64,000 nt of DNA, taken from positions 124,001 to 188,000 of IMG/VR virus record IMGVR_UViG_3300022693_000799; one strand, written 5' to 3'. This DNA comes from a virus. Positions within the stretch are counted from its first letter, which is position 1. Each line of letters opens with the position of its first letter. The notes below the pieces were generated by a model, which saw only the letters and a program-made list of their open reading frames with translations, did not search any database and was not told the DNA's origin. Positions 41,802 to 51,121 of this stretch are shown piece by piece. Made by a program: the position numbers and the translations under genes.

Positions 41802-41811
41802 TTTAGTTTAA

Positions 41812-44676
41812 TTAACGACGGCCGTCTTTCGGAAGGAACCCAAGCGGGTTTCTACTTAGCATGCTACCAGATATGCAACGGCGACCATTTAAATCATCAT
41901 AGGCCGCTATACCTGTTACTTCAACAGGGCTGTAGAACTCACCATCATCGCCGAATTGACCTATAGGTGCTAATTCAAATATAGTCATAAAGGAACCATT
42001 TTCACGGTAAATACGACCATCATCATAGTTAAGCCTATGGTCATCGAATGTGGCATTTGACCACGTCCCTGTAAAATCTCTCATCGCAGATAACACAACA
42101 CCCTCAATATCTGAATTGCGTGTATTGAGCAAACGATAGCGTTTACCTAACTCGATATTTACAGTTGGGTTTGTTGAAAGATCTATATCGTTAACAGGAA
42201 TTGTATCAGCTTGGTGGAACAACTTCTTATAATGCACTTGAGAATAAACCATCCCAGTATCGTCATTATACCCTAAGGATATAAGGTACTTGATACCGTG
42301 CGAGGCGTCCAAATTGTCTATCTCAGCGTGGGCAATGCGTTGTAACTGACTTGAGTCGTGGTAGAAAACACCACCTAGGTTCTTAAGACCATGGCGTTCA
42401 ATAGCATAACGCAGGGCGCTAGCACCGTTACCTTCTGGAACATCACCTAATAACGTAGTTGCCATCAAGCCACCTTTATGGTCATCCGACGACGTAGATG
42501 CCCATACGCTACTAAATGTACCATTAATATAAGGCAAGCGTGCGTTCAAACCCATCACCCCCGAACGATACACGTACTGAATTAACTGTATCTGATTAAG
42601 ATACATCTCTCGTACATTTGCGTTGGTAGGAAGTAAGAAGTTATCAATAAACGACGTATCTGCTATCCAGTTATCACCTACATCATTACTAGTAAGTGAT
42701 TGATCAGCTACTTCGATAGCGCGACGTGTAGCCTTAAAGGATTTAACCGTACCGTCAGGGATTTCAGACATCCAATCCATACCATAGACTACGTTGGTGC
42801 CGTGTGTTTGTAGCCAGTTTAAGATATTATCAGGAGAACCTATTACATCGGTGGCGACATGCTCTCTCATAAACACGTTAGCATACTCGTAAGTAATGTA
42901 AATTACCGTATCACCCACTTCCCAATTACCTTCTAACGCACCTCTGGCTGAGCCAGTAATGTTACCTGGCGGCATTGCCCTTGGATTTACATCGTTAGAA
43001 AGAATATCTAAGTTTTCTGCATCTGCTGAGAAACGTATACAGCCGGTAACTAGATTTTTAGTAACGTTAAATAGATAAGCACCAGAGTGCCTTGCGTCGG
43101 GCATTGACGCCAGAGTTACTTGATTTGACGAAACTGCACTAAGCGTACTGCGATGGAAGTACGTCTTTTTAATTGGCTCCCAGCCTGGTGTTAAACCAAA
43201 CGTCAGATTATAAGCGGCATCTTCAGCACTTAGATTAACACCGTGGGCGCTATTACGCAAGTCATTTACAAGATGCGTGTAAATTACATCATGCATGTAA
43301 CCCATAGGGTGGCCTGATCTACCCGAGGCGTAGTATCCGGCATATGGGAACGCGCCTTCTGATTGAGCTTCTTCAGTAAATCTAAAACAATCAGCTACGC
43401 TTTGAGGTTTGTAGACTTGGCTAAAATGCCACGCGTTATTACCGTCGATATCCAGACGTCTGAAGGTGGTAGTACCCATTGGATTATAAACAGGGTGATA
43501 AGCGCCCTGATTATATCTTGTCACTGTCGCAATTGGCAAGTAGTATGCGATGCCTGAATCTGATATATAGTCAGTTACGGCTGAAATACCTTTTCGTGTA
43601 GCGCCAACGCCTGAGTCCACCTCAACAGGTCTATCAGCATGGCCATGGGTAAGTAAAATAGCACCATTGTCAGGGCCAACATCTTTAAATTCAGTATAGC
43701 GCTTACCTCTAACGCGTAACATTCCGTTAGCACTTGCAGTTCTACCCGTTGAGGTTCTAATTGCTGAATTTGTAAGTATATTGGGTCTAGGTGCCGCCCA
43801 TGCCTCACCATTACCGCGTGTTACTTTCCAACGGTATTGCCATTGGAAAAACTTGCCGTCTTCTTCGTAGATATTATTACCTTGTTCAGATAACCATATA
43901 TTACGCTCAGCCGCAGACATAGTACTCCAGCGTCTTCCATAGCCGTAGATTTGTGTCTTATCGTTCCAAGTGTAGGGTTCTGTATCCCACTCACCTAGCT
44001 CACTATAGCGATCTGGCATGACTGTAGAATCTAATGTGAAACCATTCCAGTCAGTTTCCTGACATTGAACATTACCATAAGGGTATACGGCATCTACGCT
44101 CTCACCTAACTCCACGCAAAATACTTCTACACCTACCAGCGTTTCGTCGGTTACTAGTTCTCTTGTTTCAAAATAAAGATCATTTAACAGCGACGTACCT
44201 ACGCCCGCACCATCGTGATGGACACACACGTAGATGTCGTTGCCAACTACAACGTGGTCACCGCGCTTGTATGTACGAGTGGTAGTGGTGGATGTTTCAA
44301 TTTGTGCAACTGGCGCGTCAGGTAACCTAACGACATTCACATCGAATTTAATCCTCTCATATTCCACATGGGCAGAGGTATCACCACCACCGCGAACATG
44401 AACATTTATACCATCTATATTTAATATAGGGTAATTGCTATCACTAGTACCACCTGTTTCATCTTGATACGGTGAGCGACCTAAGGTGAGATGGAGAGGC
44501 CAGTTTCGAAAAGCGAACATTCCCTCACCCATCACATAGTTACGGGTGTCGTGTTTACCGTATTCAACAATGCCCGAACCCGCAAGGTTACTTCTGGTTT
44601 GTTGTCTGTTTGCTTCAAACTGAGCTTTAGACAGCGCCTTGAGCGCTCCTGGAACTCGGTTGGCTAAATTTCCCAT
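41812..44676 (-). CDS. large tail fibre/virion protein, paralogue 2
   Basis: This gene encodes 954 aa from the ATG at 44676 (an upstream in-frame start at 44691 lacks a ribosome site). GGAGTA lies 9 nt upstream, as in the other two copies, and the protein then begins MGNLANRVPG like paralogue 3. Shared blocks include EYGKHDTRNYVMG in place of EPGRHY, TSTTTRTYKRGDHVVVGNDI, LVGVEVFCVELGESVDAVYP, FQWQYRWK, NQGAYHPVYNPMGT, SGHPMGYMHDVIYTHLVNDL and RNSAHGVNLSAEDA. It closes with NPLGFLPKDGRR. The divergent spacer regions would be the place to look for different receptor specificity. Confidence 0.65.
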   Translation of the reverse strand: MGNLANRVPGALKALSKAQFEANRQQTRSNLAGSGIVEYGKHDTRNYVMGEGMFAFRNWPLHLTLGRSPYQDETGGTSDSNYPILNIDGINVHVRGGGDTSAHVEYERIKFDVNVVRLPDAPVAQIETSTTTTRTYKRGDHVVVGNDIYVCVHHDGAGVGTSLLNDLYFETRELVTDETLVGVEVFCVELGESVDAVYPYGNVQCQETDWNGFTLDSTVMPDRYSELGEWDTEPYTWNDKTQIYGYGRRWSTMSAAERNIWLSEQGNNIYEEDGKFFQWQYRWKVTRGNGEAWAAPRPNILTNSAIRTSTGRTASANGMLRVRGKRYTEFKDVGPDNGAILLTHGHADRPVEVDSGVGATRKGISAVTDYISDSGIAYYLPIATVTRYNQGAYHPVYNPMGTTTFRRLDIDGNNAWHFSQVYKPQSVADCFRFTEEAQSEGAFPYAGYYASGRSGHPMGYMHDVIYTHLVNDLRNSAHGVNLSAEDAAYNLTFGLTPGWEPIKKTYFHRSTLSAVSSNQVTLASMPDARHSGAYLFNVTKNLVTGCIRFSADAENLDILSNDVNPRAMPPGNITGSARGALEGNWEVGDTVIYITYEYANVFMREHVATDVIGSPDNILNWLQTHGTNVVYGMDWMSEIPDGTVKSFKATRRAIEVADQSLTSNDVGDNWIADTSFIDNFLLPTNANVREMYLNQIQLIQYVYRSGVMGLNARLPYINGTFSSVWASTSSDDHKGGLMATTLLGDVPEGNGASALRYAIERHGLKNLGGVFYHDSSQLQRIAHAEIDNLDASHGIKYLISLGYNDDTGMVYSQVHYKKLFHQADTIPVNDIDLSTNPTVNIELGKRYRLLNTRNSDIEGVVLSAMRDFTGTWSNATFDDHRLNYDDGRIYRENGSFMTIFELAPIGQFGDDGEFYSPVEVTGIAAYDDLNGRRCISGSMLSRNPLGFLPKDGRR

Positions 44677-44694
44677 GGATAAATACTCCAAAGT

Positions 44695-44718
44695 TAGCCG
44701 GGGTTATAACCCCGGCTA
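44695..44718 (-). terminator. palindromic hairpin between paralogues
   Basis: A perfect 24-nt palindrome (half TAGCCGGGGTTA) lies between CCAAAGT and TAAGTTTAATTA. It follows paralogue 3 in the direction of transcription, at the same place as the 41782 hairpin follows paralogue 2. Confidence 0.5.
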
Positions 44719-44727
44719 TAAGTTTAA

Positions 44728-47607
44728 TTACATTTTGTTACGGCGCTGACGCTTTGGTAAGAAACCTAAAGGCCTAGTGGTTATCATTGTACCAACGCGA
44801 ATATCGTTTTGGTTTAAATCTTTATCGTAAAACATCCAAGATCTAGGTTCAATGGTACCGCTATCTGCGTTGGCTAGCGCATCAAGACGCGCGCCGCTCC
44901 AGATATTACCGGCGGCAGTATAGATCCTACCGTCATCAGTGTCGAGTGAATATCCTTCAAAAGCACCTGGTGACCATGTTGCCGTATAGGTAGACAATGC
45001 TACTAAATAACGATTGTCAAAATTAGTCAGACCGGTACCTACTAGTTTAAAGCGTTCGCCTGCGACTAAGGATACCTCTACAGCACTACTAACGTCTATG
45101 GTACGATAGTCGCGCGTGCTCTCAGTTGCCCTTACTTCTTTAAACATCACCTGACCGTTAACAATACCTCTAGGCTCGCTAATGGAAAAGAAAGGTACAA
45201 ATTTAACACCATCGTCTAGAAAAGTATAAGGTATATTGGTGTGTGCGATTTCAGAATACGACGACGTAGCAACGGAGTCAAAATCAAGACTATTGTACTG
45301 CATGCCTGCTTTTTGGATCTGCAGTGCTATAGCTTCGTTGTATGCAAGATTAACTGGAACCTTACCTATTAGATTGTAAGCTAGCGTCCCGCCTTCACCA
45401 CTAGCATTATTGTCAGTAATCCACGCTGATCCAAACTCACCATCTAACAAACGATAACCGAAGTTATATGGTGTTAAAGCCACGGACGGGGTGTTATAAG
45501 TAAACATAACAAACGCTGTTTCATCCTCGATCAGACTTGCAGCATTGCCATTAAACTCAAAATCATTGTTATAGTCCGTTTTAACTGAGATTCTATCCGA
45601 GTATTTAATGTAAGCGTTATAAGCGTTTTCAACTTTACGACGCGCCTTGACAACTACACCTGCGCCTGGATTAGAGCCAAGTTCAGCCGGTGTCCATAGA
45701 GCGTTAACCATACGGTCAACACCATATTCACTGAAAGCCTCTAATAGCCTTTCAGGTGTGGCAATAACGTCGACACACTCCTGTATCCCAGTGTAGTACT
45801 TAGTTTCCTTGTAACCTATAAATGTAACAACGTCACCCACCGTCCATGATTTTCTATCACCAGACTTTAATAAAGTTGAAGAATAGAATCGTCCGATGTT
45901 TTCAACTTGTATCTCATCTTTTAAAGGTTGGATAAGGATACGACCCGTGCTGTGATGATAGATACTTATAGGCATAAGTTCCTGTTTATCTTTATTGTAA
46001 AGATAACCGGCACCCTGATACGCCGCTACAATACCCCATTCATCTAAGATATTATCTTCGACATAATAACTAAAGTCGTCTACAATCTCCTCAATAACAG
46101 TGTCCATCACACGTAACACTTTTGCAGGTTCCATCGCAGGCATGTTGTTATAGAGTAGTTTATTAGCAAACTCATCTGGTGTCATGTTAAACCCATGAGC
46201 ATCCATACGTAGGTCTTCTACCTGCCAACCGTATACAATATCACTACGGTAATCTTGAGGATGACCAGATCTAGCACTTCTTAACAGACCAGAATGTATA
46301 TAAATACCTTCTGACTGCGCAGTCTCACCAATTTGGAAACATTCAGCGGTACTAGTAGGCTTGAATGTGTTAACATTATCCCAGCGGTTATCACCGTTGA
46401 TATCTTGACGACGGAACGTCTTTGTACCTGTTGGGTTATATACAGGATGATAACCACCTTGGTTAAGACGTGTAATCTTTGCTAGCGATAGGAAATACCC
46501 TATCCCGTTAGCAGAACGAGTACGACTATTGCTACTATTCGCTGTAGCTGCAACGCCTTTATTGACTTCTAATGGAAAACCATTATTTAAAGTAGTTAAG
46601 AAATAACTAGCAGTATATCCTGCATCGACGCCAGAAACCGAATCTGGATTTGGTGTTAAGGCAGAACCTTGAAGCGTTGGATAGCGCCCATTGGTCGTAC
46701 TTTGATCAGAGTTTCGTCTATCACGAATAGCCCATGAGGTGGAGTCCCAAGCTGTAGCTACATGCCACTGGCCGCCGCGTGATTTAAAAACACGAGCACG
46801 GTATTGCCATTGGAAATATTTACCGTCTTCAACATAAATGTTGTTTGATGCCTTTTGCGCCCACAGATTACGCTGTTCCGGCGTTAGCGTAGACCACTTA
46901 AGACCACGACCAACTGTATCAGTATCGCCTAAAAACATTGCACTGTAGCTTTGAGGCATGGCGTTTGAACTTAGTGAGAACTGACCATCGACGGTGGTAG
47001 GGGTGTACTGTACGTTACCGTGCGGGTAAACGGCGTCTACTGCACCATTTCCATCACCGAGTTGCACTAGAAAAACTTCTAACCCGATTAGGTCTTCACG
47101 CGATACCACATCATCACGTTCAAATAGATCAGTATCGGACAACACATCGCCTGCAACAGACCCATCAGGATGTATACATACGTAAATGTCGTTGCCAACT
47201 ACAACGTGGTCACCTTGTGCGTAATCACGCGTTGTTAACGTGGTAGTTTCTATCTGTCCGGTAGGGGCGGCGGGAAGATCGATTTGATTATTCTCTTCAT
47301 TTACCCAGTTAAGTCCGGCCATTGTAATAACCAAACCGTCAACATGAAAGATAGGATTGCCAGAGTTAGACGTTCCTGTAGAGTCACGGCTATTGCGACC
47401 AAATCGAATACCTTGCACAATTGCATTTGATGTCCACATGCCACCAGGGCCGAATACGTCATCAGCAAAGGCCCCGTCGTAATGTCTTCCAGGTTCGATA
47501 TAGCCCGACGCGGCGTACTTGTCACGGTTAATATCACGTCGTGCGTTAAAGGCAGCAGCCGACAGAGGCGGTTGACTATCGGGGAGCCGATTGGCTAAGT
47601 TAGTCAT
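44728..47607 (-). CDS. large tail fibre/virion protein, paralogue 3
   Basis: This gene encodes 959 aa, with AGGAGTATCTACTC before the ATG. It is the first of the three paralogues in transcription order. It starts MTNLANRLPD and has SGYIEPGRHYDGAF near residue 35. Also shared are TTTLTTRDYAQGDHVVVGND, VSREDLIGLEVFLVQLGDG, DAVYPHGNVQY, FQWQYRARVF, NQGGYHPVYNPTGTKTFRRQ, SGHPQDYRSDIVYGWQVEDL, RMDAHGFNMTPDEF and a C-terminal RPLGFLPKRQRR. The basic C-terminus is common to all three and may be the attachment point. The function is inferred from context. Confidence 0.65.
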   Translation of the reverse strand: MTNLANRLPDSQPPLSAAAFNARRDINRDKYAASGYIEPGRHYDGAFADDVFGPGGMWTSNAIVQGIRFGRNSRDSTGTSNSGNPIFHVDGLVITMAGLNWVNEENNQIDLPAAPTGQIETTTLTTRDYAQGDHVVVGNDIYVCIHPDGSVAGDVLSDTDLFERDDVVSREDLIGLEVFLVQLGDGNGAVDAVYPHGNVQYTPTTVDGQFSLSSNAMPQSYSAMFLGDTDTVGRGLKWSTLTPEQRNLWAQKASNNIYVEDGKYFQWQYRARVFKSRGGQWHVATAWDSTSWAIRDRRNSDQSTTNGRYPTLQGSALTPNPDSVSGVDAGYTASYFLTTLNNGFPLEVNKGVAATANSSNSRTRSANGIGYFLSLAKITRLNQGGYHPVYNPTGTKTFRRQDINGDNRWDNVNTFKPTSTAECFQIGETAQSEGIYIHSGLLRSARSGHPQDYRSDIVYGWQVEDLRMDAHGFNMTPDEFANKLLYNNMPAMEPAKVLRVMDTVIEEIVDDFSYYVEDNILDEWGIVAAYQGAGYLYNKDKQELMPISIYHHSTGRILIQPLKDEIQVENIGRFYSSTLLKSGDRKSWTVGDVVTFIGYKETKYYTGIQECVDVIATPERLLEAFSEYGVDRMVNALWTPAELGSNPGAGVVVKARRKVENAYNAYIKYSDRISVKTDYNNDFEFNGNAASLIEDETAFVMFTYNTPSVALTPYNFGYRLLDGEFGSAWITDNNASGEGGTLAYNLIGKVPVNLAYNEAIALQIQKAGMQYNSLDFDSVATSSYSEIAHTNIPYTFLDDGVKFVPFFSISEPRGIVNGQVMFKEVRATESTRDYRTIDVSSAVEVSLVAGERFKLVGTGLTNFDNRYLVALSTYTATWSPGAFEGYSLDTDDGRIYTAAGNIWSGARLDALANADSGTIEPRSWMFYDKDLNQNDIRVGTMITTRPLGFLPKRQRRNKM

Positions 47608-47634
47608 GAGTAGATACTCCTAATTAATAAAACG

Positions 47635-48225
47635 TTAGACATATTGAACTTTAACAGTCCATAGGTCAGATTGTGCTTTTGTTAGAATGGCCATGAACGT
47701 CTGCTCATTAATGCGTAGGTCGGTGGCGCTACGTGCTCCGTCTATTAGCCAATCGCCTGCGTTCAATGCGATAGTTATCTCACCAGCACTGTCTGCTAAA
47801 CGGGCAATTTCAAACTGGTCACCAACAGCATACATAGAGGCATCTATCGTGTAGGTAACGTTAGCTGCCGCTGCATAATCCATGCGAGTCATGATACGTG
47901 GAGTGTTAAGTGTGCGAGAACCTGAATTGTAGTAATACAGAGGTTTTAAGTTCTCATTAGGTACATTACTTAAACCCACATCAGCCTTGGTAGTCCCATG
48001 GGGATTCCTTGCTTGAAAGTGAGCAGCCAATATGGCATCGTAGTTCTGACCTAGCTTAACAATGTTACCATCGTTGTCCTTGGTATAAAGAATTAAATCC
48101 TTTAAATTAGCCGCCAATTCACCCTCGTCCAACAACGGTGCGGTTGGCACTGCGTTGGGGGTAATCGAGCGACGTATTTTCAATGGATTCAAAGTCGTGC
48201 CACCGGGGGTGGTTACTGAGCCCAT
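47635..48225 (-). CDS. tail fibre-like structural protein
   Basis: This gene encodes 196 aa, with GGAGACGTTAAT before the ATG. The N-terminal ~75 residues carry the docking module shared with 35232 and 37156 (ITPNAVPTAPLLDEGELAAN, then LYTKDNDGNIVKLG and AHFQARNPHGTT). KADVGLSNVPNE follows, the short linker repeat of many tail fibres. The C-terminal ~90 residues are beta-rich (INEQTFMAILTKAQSDLWTV) and could be a tip domain. It precedes the three large paralogues in the same - strand unit. Confidence 0.65.
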   Translation of the reverse strand: MGSVTTPGGTTLNPLKIRRSITPNAVPTAPLLDEGELAANLKDLILYTKDNDGNIVKLGQNYDAILAAHFQARNPHGTTKADVGLSNVPNENLKPLYYYNSGSRTLNTPRIMTRMDYAAAANVTYTIDASMYAVGDQFEIARLADSAGEITIALNAGDWLIDGARSATDLRINEQTFMAILTKAQSDLWTVKVQYV

Positions 48226-48237
48226 ATTAACGTCTCC

Positions 48238-48663
48238 TTATATTCCCGATGGGATTTCAATTTGGGTTGCCGGTGCGAAGATAGCTTCCAAGTCTGCCTC
48301 GCTATACAACCCTAGTGATTCAATAACCGGACGTAGACGAGGGTCGTTTAGATCAATAAACTCTCGCGTTCGGATGTTGGTTAGATACTTATAAAGCGTC
48401 ATGTCTGGCGGTGTGGCGCGTGTTCCTTCCTGCGCCATAGCGTAAATAGTCTCTAATTTATCATCTATGTCTAGACGATCTAAGAGAGAGGCAACCGATA
48501 TAATGTACGTATCGGACTCCACTGCTTCCAAACTTTCTTCTCGATAAACAACAACCTTGGCCGTGGTATCAGAAAACGTGTGTCTTAAATGATCACCGTC
48601 GGCTGGCTGTTCACCAGGTCGACTTAGGTTTTCAGTCGACACTATTGTTTTAACACCACTCAC
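48238..48663 (-). CDS. baseplate/tail-associated protein
   Basis: This gene encodes 141 aa from a GTG at 48663 that overlaps the upstream stop (GTGA), with AGGAG 7 nt before it. The frame runs further up, to 48714, but without a ribosome site. The N-terminal third is beta-rich, the rest helical and acidic (SLGLYSEADLEAIFAPATQI near the C-terminus). I recognise no family. The role is inferred from its place in the tail block. Confidence 0.55.
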   Translation of the reverse strand: MSGVKTIVSTENLSRPGEQPADGDHLRHTFSDTTAKVVVYREESLEAVESDTYIISVASLLDRLDIDDKLETIYAMAQEGTRATPPDMTLYKYLTNIRTREFIDLNDPRLRPVIESLGLYSEADLEAIFAPATQIEIPSGI

Positions 48664-49253
48664 ATCTCGTCTCCTAAAAGATAATCGCAGCTTAGTGTTT
48701 GACTTGACCCCCAACTGTATAAGTTAGCGTATTCAATCTTAAGCTGTGTTTCAAAGTGAATACCGCCTTTGAAAAAGTTTTGTCGGTATTCATCTGTAAT
48801 AGCTTCCCTTCCTTTATAAAAGAAAAAACCATTAGCTGAATCCTGACCTGAACCCCGCATCCAATAACCCCAGAGTAGATGTCGATAGCTCCAGCTGTTA
48901 GTATAAGTAACACTCTGCTCACCATCAACGGTGATGCGTATACGCATGGGTTGGTTCATTCCGTGCAGCGCACTTAAAATCCCCTTCCCATCAAGCTGTA
49001 AGTAGAGTTTAAACTCTCCTGCACCACCTCTATCTGTCCTAAAGCTATCACGTGATAATGTGGCGTTATGTTCCGTATCTGGTGTTAGTGTACGGTATTG
49101 CTCCTGATATGCATTGTCTTCTCGACCAAAGACATTAGTAGCAAAAATCACATCACGTAAACCGAAAGCTGGATAATAAAAACGTTCTATTATCTCTTCG
49201 CCGTCGTCGGATACAGGTAGTAGTGTATATAAATCATAAGGCATGTTTGACAC
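48660..49253 (-). CDS. tail structural protein
   Basis: This gene encodes 197 aa, with AAAAAGGTGTCAAAC before the ATG. It is beta-leaning with many aromatic residues (YPAFGLRDVIFATNVFGRED, SWSYRHLLWGYWMRG, ANGFFFYKG). No enzymatic motif is visible. It overlaps the next gene by 4 nt. A structural role in the baseplate or fibre is inferred from the operon. Confidence 0.55.
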   Translation of the reverse strand: MSNMPYDLYTLLPVSDDGEEIIERFYYPAFGLRDVIFATNVFGREDNAYQEQYRTLTPDTEHNATLSRDSFRTDRGGAGEFKLYLQLDGKGILSALHGMNQPMRIRITVDGEQSVTYTNSWSYRHLLWGYWMRGSGQDSANGFFFYKGREAITDEYRQNFFKGGIHFETQLKIEYANLYSWGSSQTLSCDYLLGDEM

Positions 49254-49329
49254 CTTTTTATATTAACAACATTAAGACGATAAACTGCCTCTAATGTACA
49301 CGTACTACTGTAGACTCATAGGATATTTT

Positions 49330-50418
49330 TTAGAAGCTCTCTGGACGGTCAACGTAGTTGCGCCATTCTGTATTAACTTCTTCGATCTCTTGAAGAAGAT
49401 TCTTGGTTTCAGTCTCAGCGAGACGTAATTCTTTATCCGTAAGGTCTGGGTTCTTACCCCACAACCATCCTGTTCTGTATGTTTCCCCATTAAGACAAGA
49501 AGTTGTCATTCGTGTTACGCAAAGATGGACGTCATCCCAATTTTGCTCATTATCGTCAAGTTCGATATACAATGCATTACGCAGTGGGTTAAGGTATTCA
49601 AAATAGTATTTGATACGCTCACCCGATAGCTCTGAGCCATGTAGATGTATTAACGTTACATCATTCTCTATCTCTTTGTAAGACAGGGAGTAACGCGCCA
49701 CTCCTTTAGCTGAGATTATCTCAAACTCAACAACGTTGATAGCATTTTGATCGATAGAACGATCAATCAACAGACGCAACGCACCCGTGTAATCCCCAGG
49801 ATAGAAAGCCGCTTCATCTTGAGTGATCAATTTAGTACGACCCACATCAGACGTTTTCTTGGCAAGTTGTTTAAGGATTTGCGTGACAAATGCCTCGTTA
49901 GACACGTCTACAGCGTCTTTAACGTTACCAATACTTTCTACCAGTTCACTTAAGCCAACTAGGTCGTACCCGCTGTGCTTGTGGTCTTCTGGTGGATAAG
50001 CCGTCTTCTTGTTTTTTATATCATCCCAGTAGACTGTCATGTCAGACACACTTAACGTGGATAATACTTCATGGATAGCTGCTGCTTCTGAGGCATAACG
50101 CTCACCTACGGTTTGGTAGCTAAGCATCAATTCGTTAACGGTTAGGTTCTCGTTTAACAACGCAACGCCCGTCACAACTTCATGACCGGTATCCATGGTG
50201 GCTTCTTGATACAAGTAAACTAACTTATAATCGTCGCCAGGTACAAGAGGGTTGCCGCCTTTAGGGGTAAGGGTAAAACCTTGCGCGTAGAAAGGGGTAT
50301 GGGTGGGCACGATGATCTGTTTACTCACCGTGTCTAAGGTGACAATTTCACCTGAGATTGCGTTGGTTGATGCCACCGCTGTAGGATCAAAGGGGTACTT
50401 TTGTAATTCAGGTAACAT
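49330..50418 (-). CDS. baseplate/fibre protein, paralogue of 51122 gene
   Basis: This gene encodes 362 aa, with AAGGAGCGGGTT before the ATG. The N-terminal ~130 residues share an outline with the protein at 51122: YPFDPTAVASTN against YDYDPTGQAASN, then IIVPTHTPFYAQGFTLTPKG against IIIPNISPFYKEGFILTHED, each followed by a G-x-D-Y strand. The remaining part is divergent and ends in a helical C-terminus (ETETKNLLQEIEEVNTEWRN). The shared half probably binds a common partner in the baseplate. Confidence 0.6.
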   Translation of the reverse strand: MLPELQKYPFDPTAVASTNAISGEIVTLDTVSKQIIVPTHTPFYAQGFTLTPKGGNPLVPGDDYKLVYLYQEATMDTGHEVVTGVALLNENLTVNELMLSYQTVGERYASEAAAIHEVLSTLSVSDMTVYWDDIKNKKTAYPPEDHKHSGYDLVGLSELVESIGNVKDAVDVSNEAFVTQILKQLAKKTSDVGRTKLITQDEAAFYPGDYTGALRLLIDRSIDQNAINVVEFEIISAKGVARYSLSYKEIENDVTLIHLHGSELSGERIKYYFEYLNPLRNALYIELDDNEQNWDDVHLCVTRMTTSCLNGETYRTGWLWGKNPDLTDKELRLAETETKNLLQEIEEVNTEWRNYVDRPESF

Positions 50419-50445
50419 AACCCGCTCCTTAGTGAGATTGCATAA

Positions 50446-50470
50446 ATGGGTAGGGATTTACCCTACCCAT
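50446..50470 (-). terminator. hairpin in tail block
   Basis: A perfect 10-bp stem ATGGGTAGGG / CCCTACCCAT (50446-50455, 50461-50470) with an ATTTA loop is present. On the - strand TTATGCAATC follows, a degenerate form of the box. It lies between two tail genes. Confidence 0.65.
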
Positions 50471-50491
50471 CGATGTGTTTATGATCAGTGA

Positions 50492-51076
50492 TTATACCGC
50501 ACCAGCGATAACAATCCATTTTGATTCCGCCTTCATCCAACGTAACCAAACCCAACCGTAATCTGATGAAATTGTCAATGGGTCATCATCAGCCACATCT
50601 TCAATCGGCCCAGCGATATTAATAGCGTTGTTACTGGCGCGACCGTAGCGATCTTTAATGATAATCTCTGAACCATCAAGAATCGCCCCATTAGAAGGAA
50701 GTGTACGCGTTAATACGTCATCACGTACATCTGCTAACCAGGTAGACCACGGCGTTAAATCACCATCAGGAGCCATGTCGTTTACCATGGTACGGGCAAC
50801 GCGGCCTTCCTCGTAAAGGATGTTAAACGCCTGTGCGTCAATAACAGCCTGGTTAACTTCATCGCGGGCATTAGCGGAATCGTGGGCGGCTGTAATAGCA
50901 GCTTCGGTTAAACTATATATGTCTGCTTTTTGAATCTCCTGCAACGCCTTAGCATTGTAGAACATATCTTCGGACGTACGTGATCCTGCAGCAAGTTTAC
51001 TGAGTCGTTCGTACTGACCATTGACCAACTCTCTAACAGTCGGTATTTCATTAGTCGTAGTATCATTATCGGCCAT
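50492..51076 (-). CDS. tail-associated protein with SH3-like C-terminus
   Basis: This gene encodes 194 aa from the ATG at 51076. A GTG at 51085 is in frame, but GAGG falls at the right distance only for 51076. The N-terminal ~110 residues are helical and Ala-rich (AITAAHDSANARDEVNQAVI). The C-terminal ~70 residues read KDRYGRASNNAINI, then LTISSDYGWVWLRWM and KWIVIAGAV, a small beta domain with Trp-rich strands seen at fibre tips. The role is inferred from context. Confidence 0.6.
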   Translation of the reverse strand: MADNDTTTNEIPTVRELVNGQYERLSKLAAGSRTSEDMFYNAKALQEIQKADIYSLTEAAITAAHDSANARDEVNQAVIDAQAFNILYEEGRVARTMVNDMAPDGDLTPWSTWLADVRDDVLTRTLPSNGAILDGSEIIIKDRYGRASNNAINIAGPIEDVADDDPLTISSDYGWVWLRWMKAESKWIVIAGAV

Positions 51077-51121
51077 TAGGGGCACCTCAAACAGAAATTA
51101 GGAGTGAATAAGATGGTCGTT

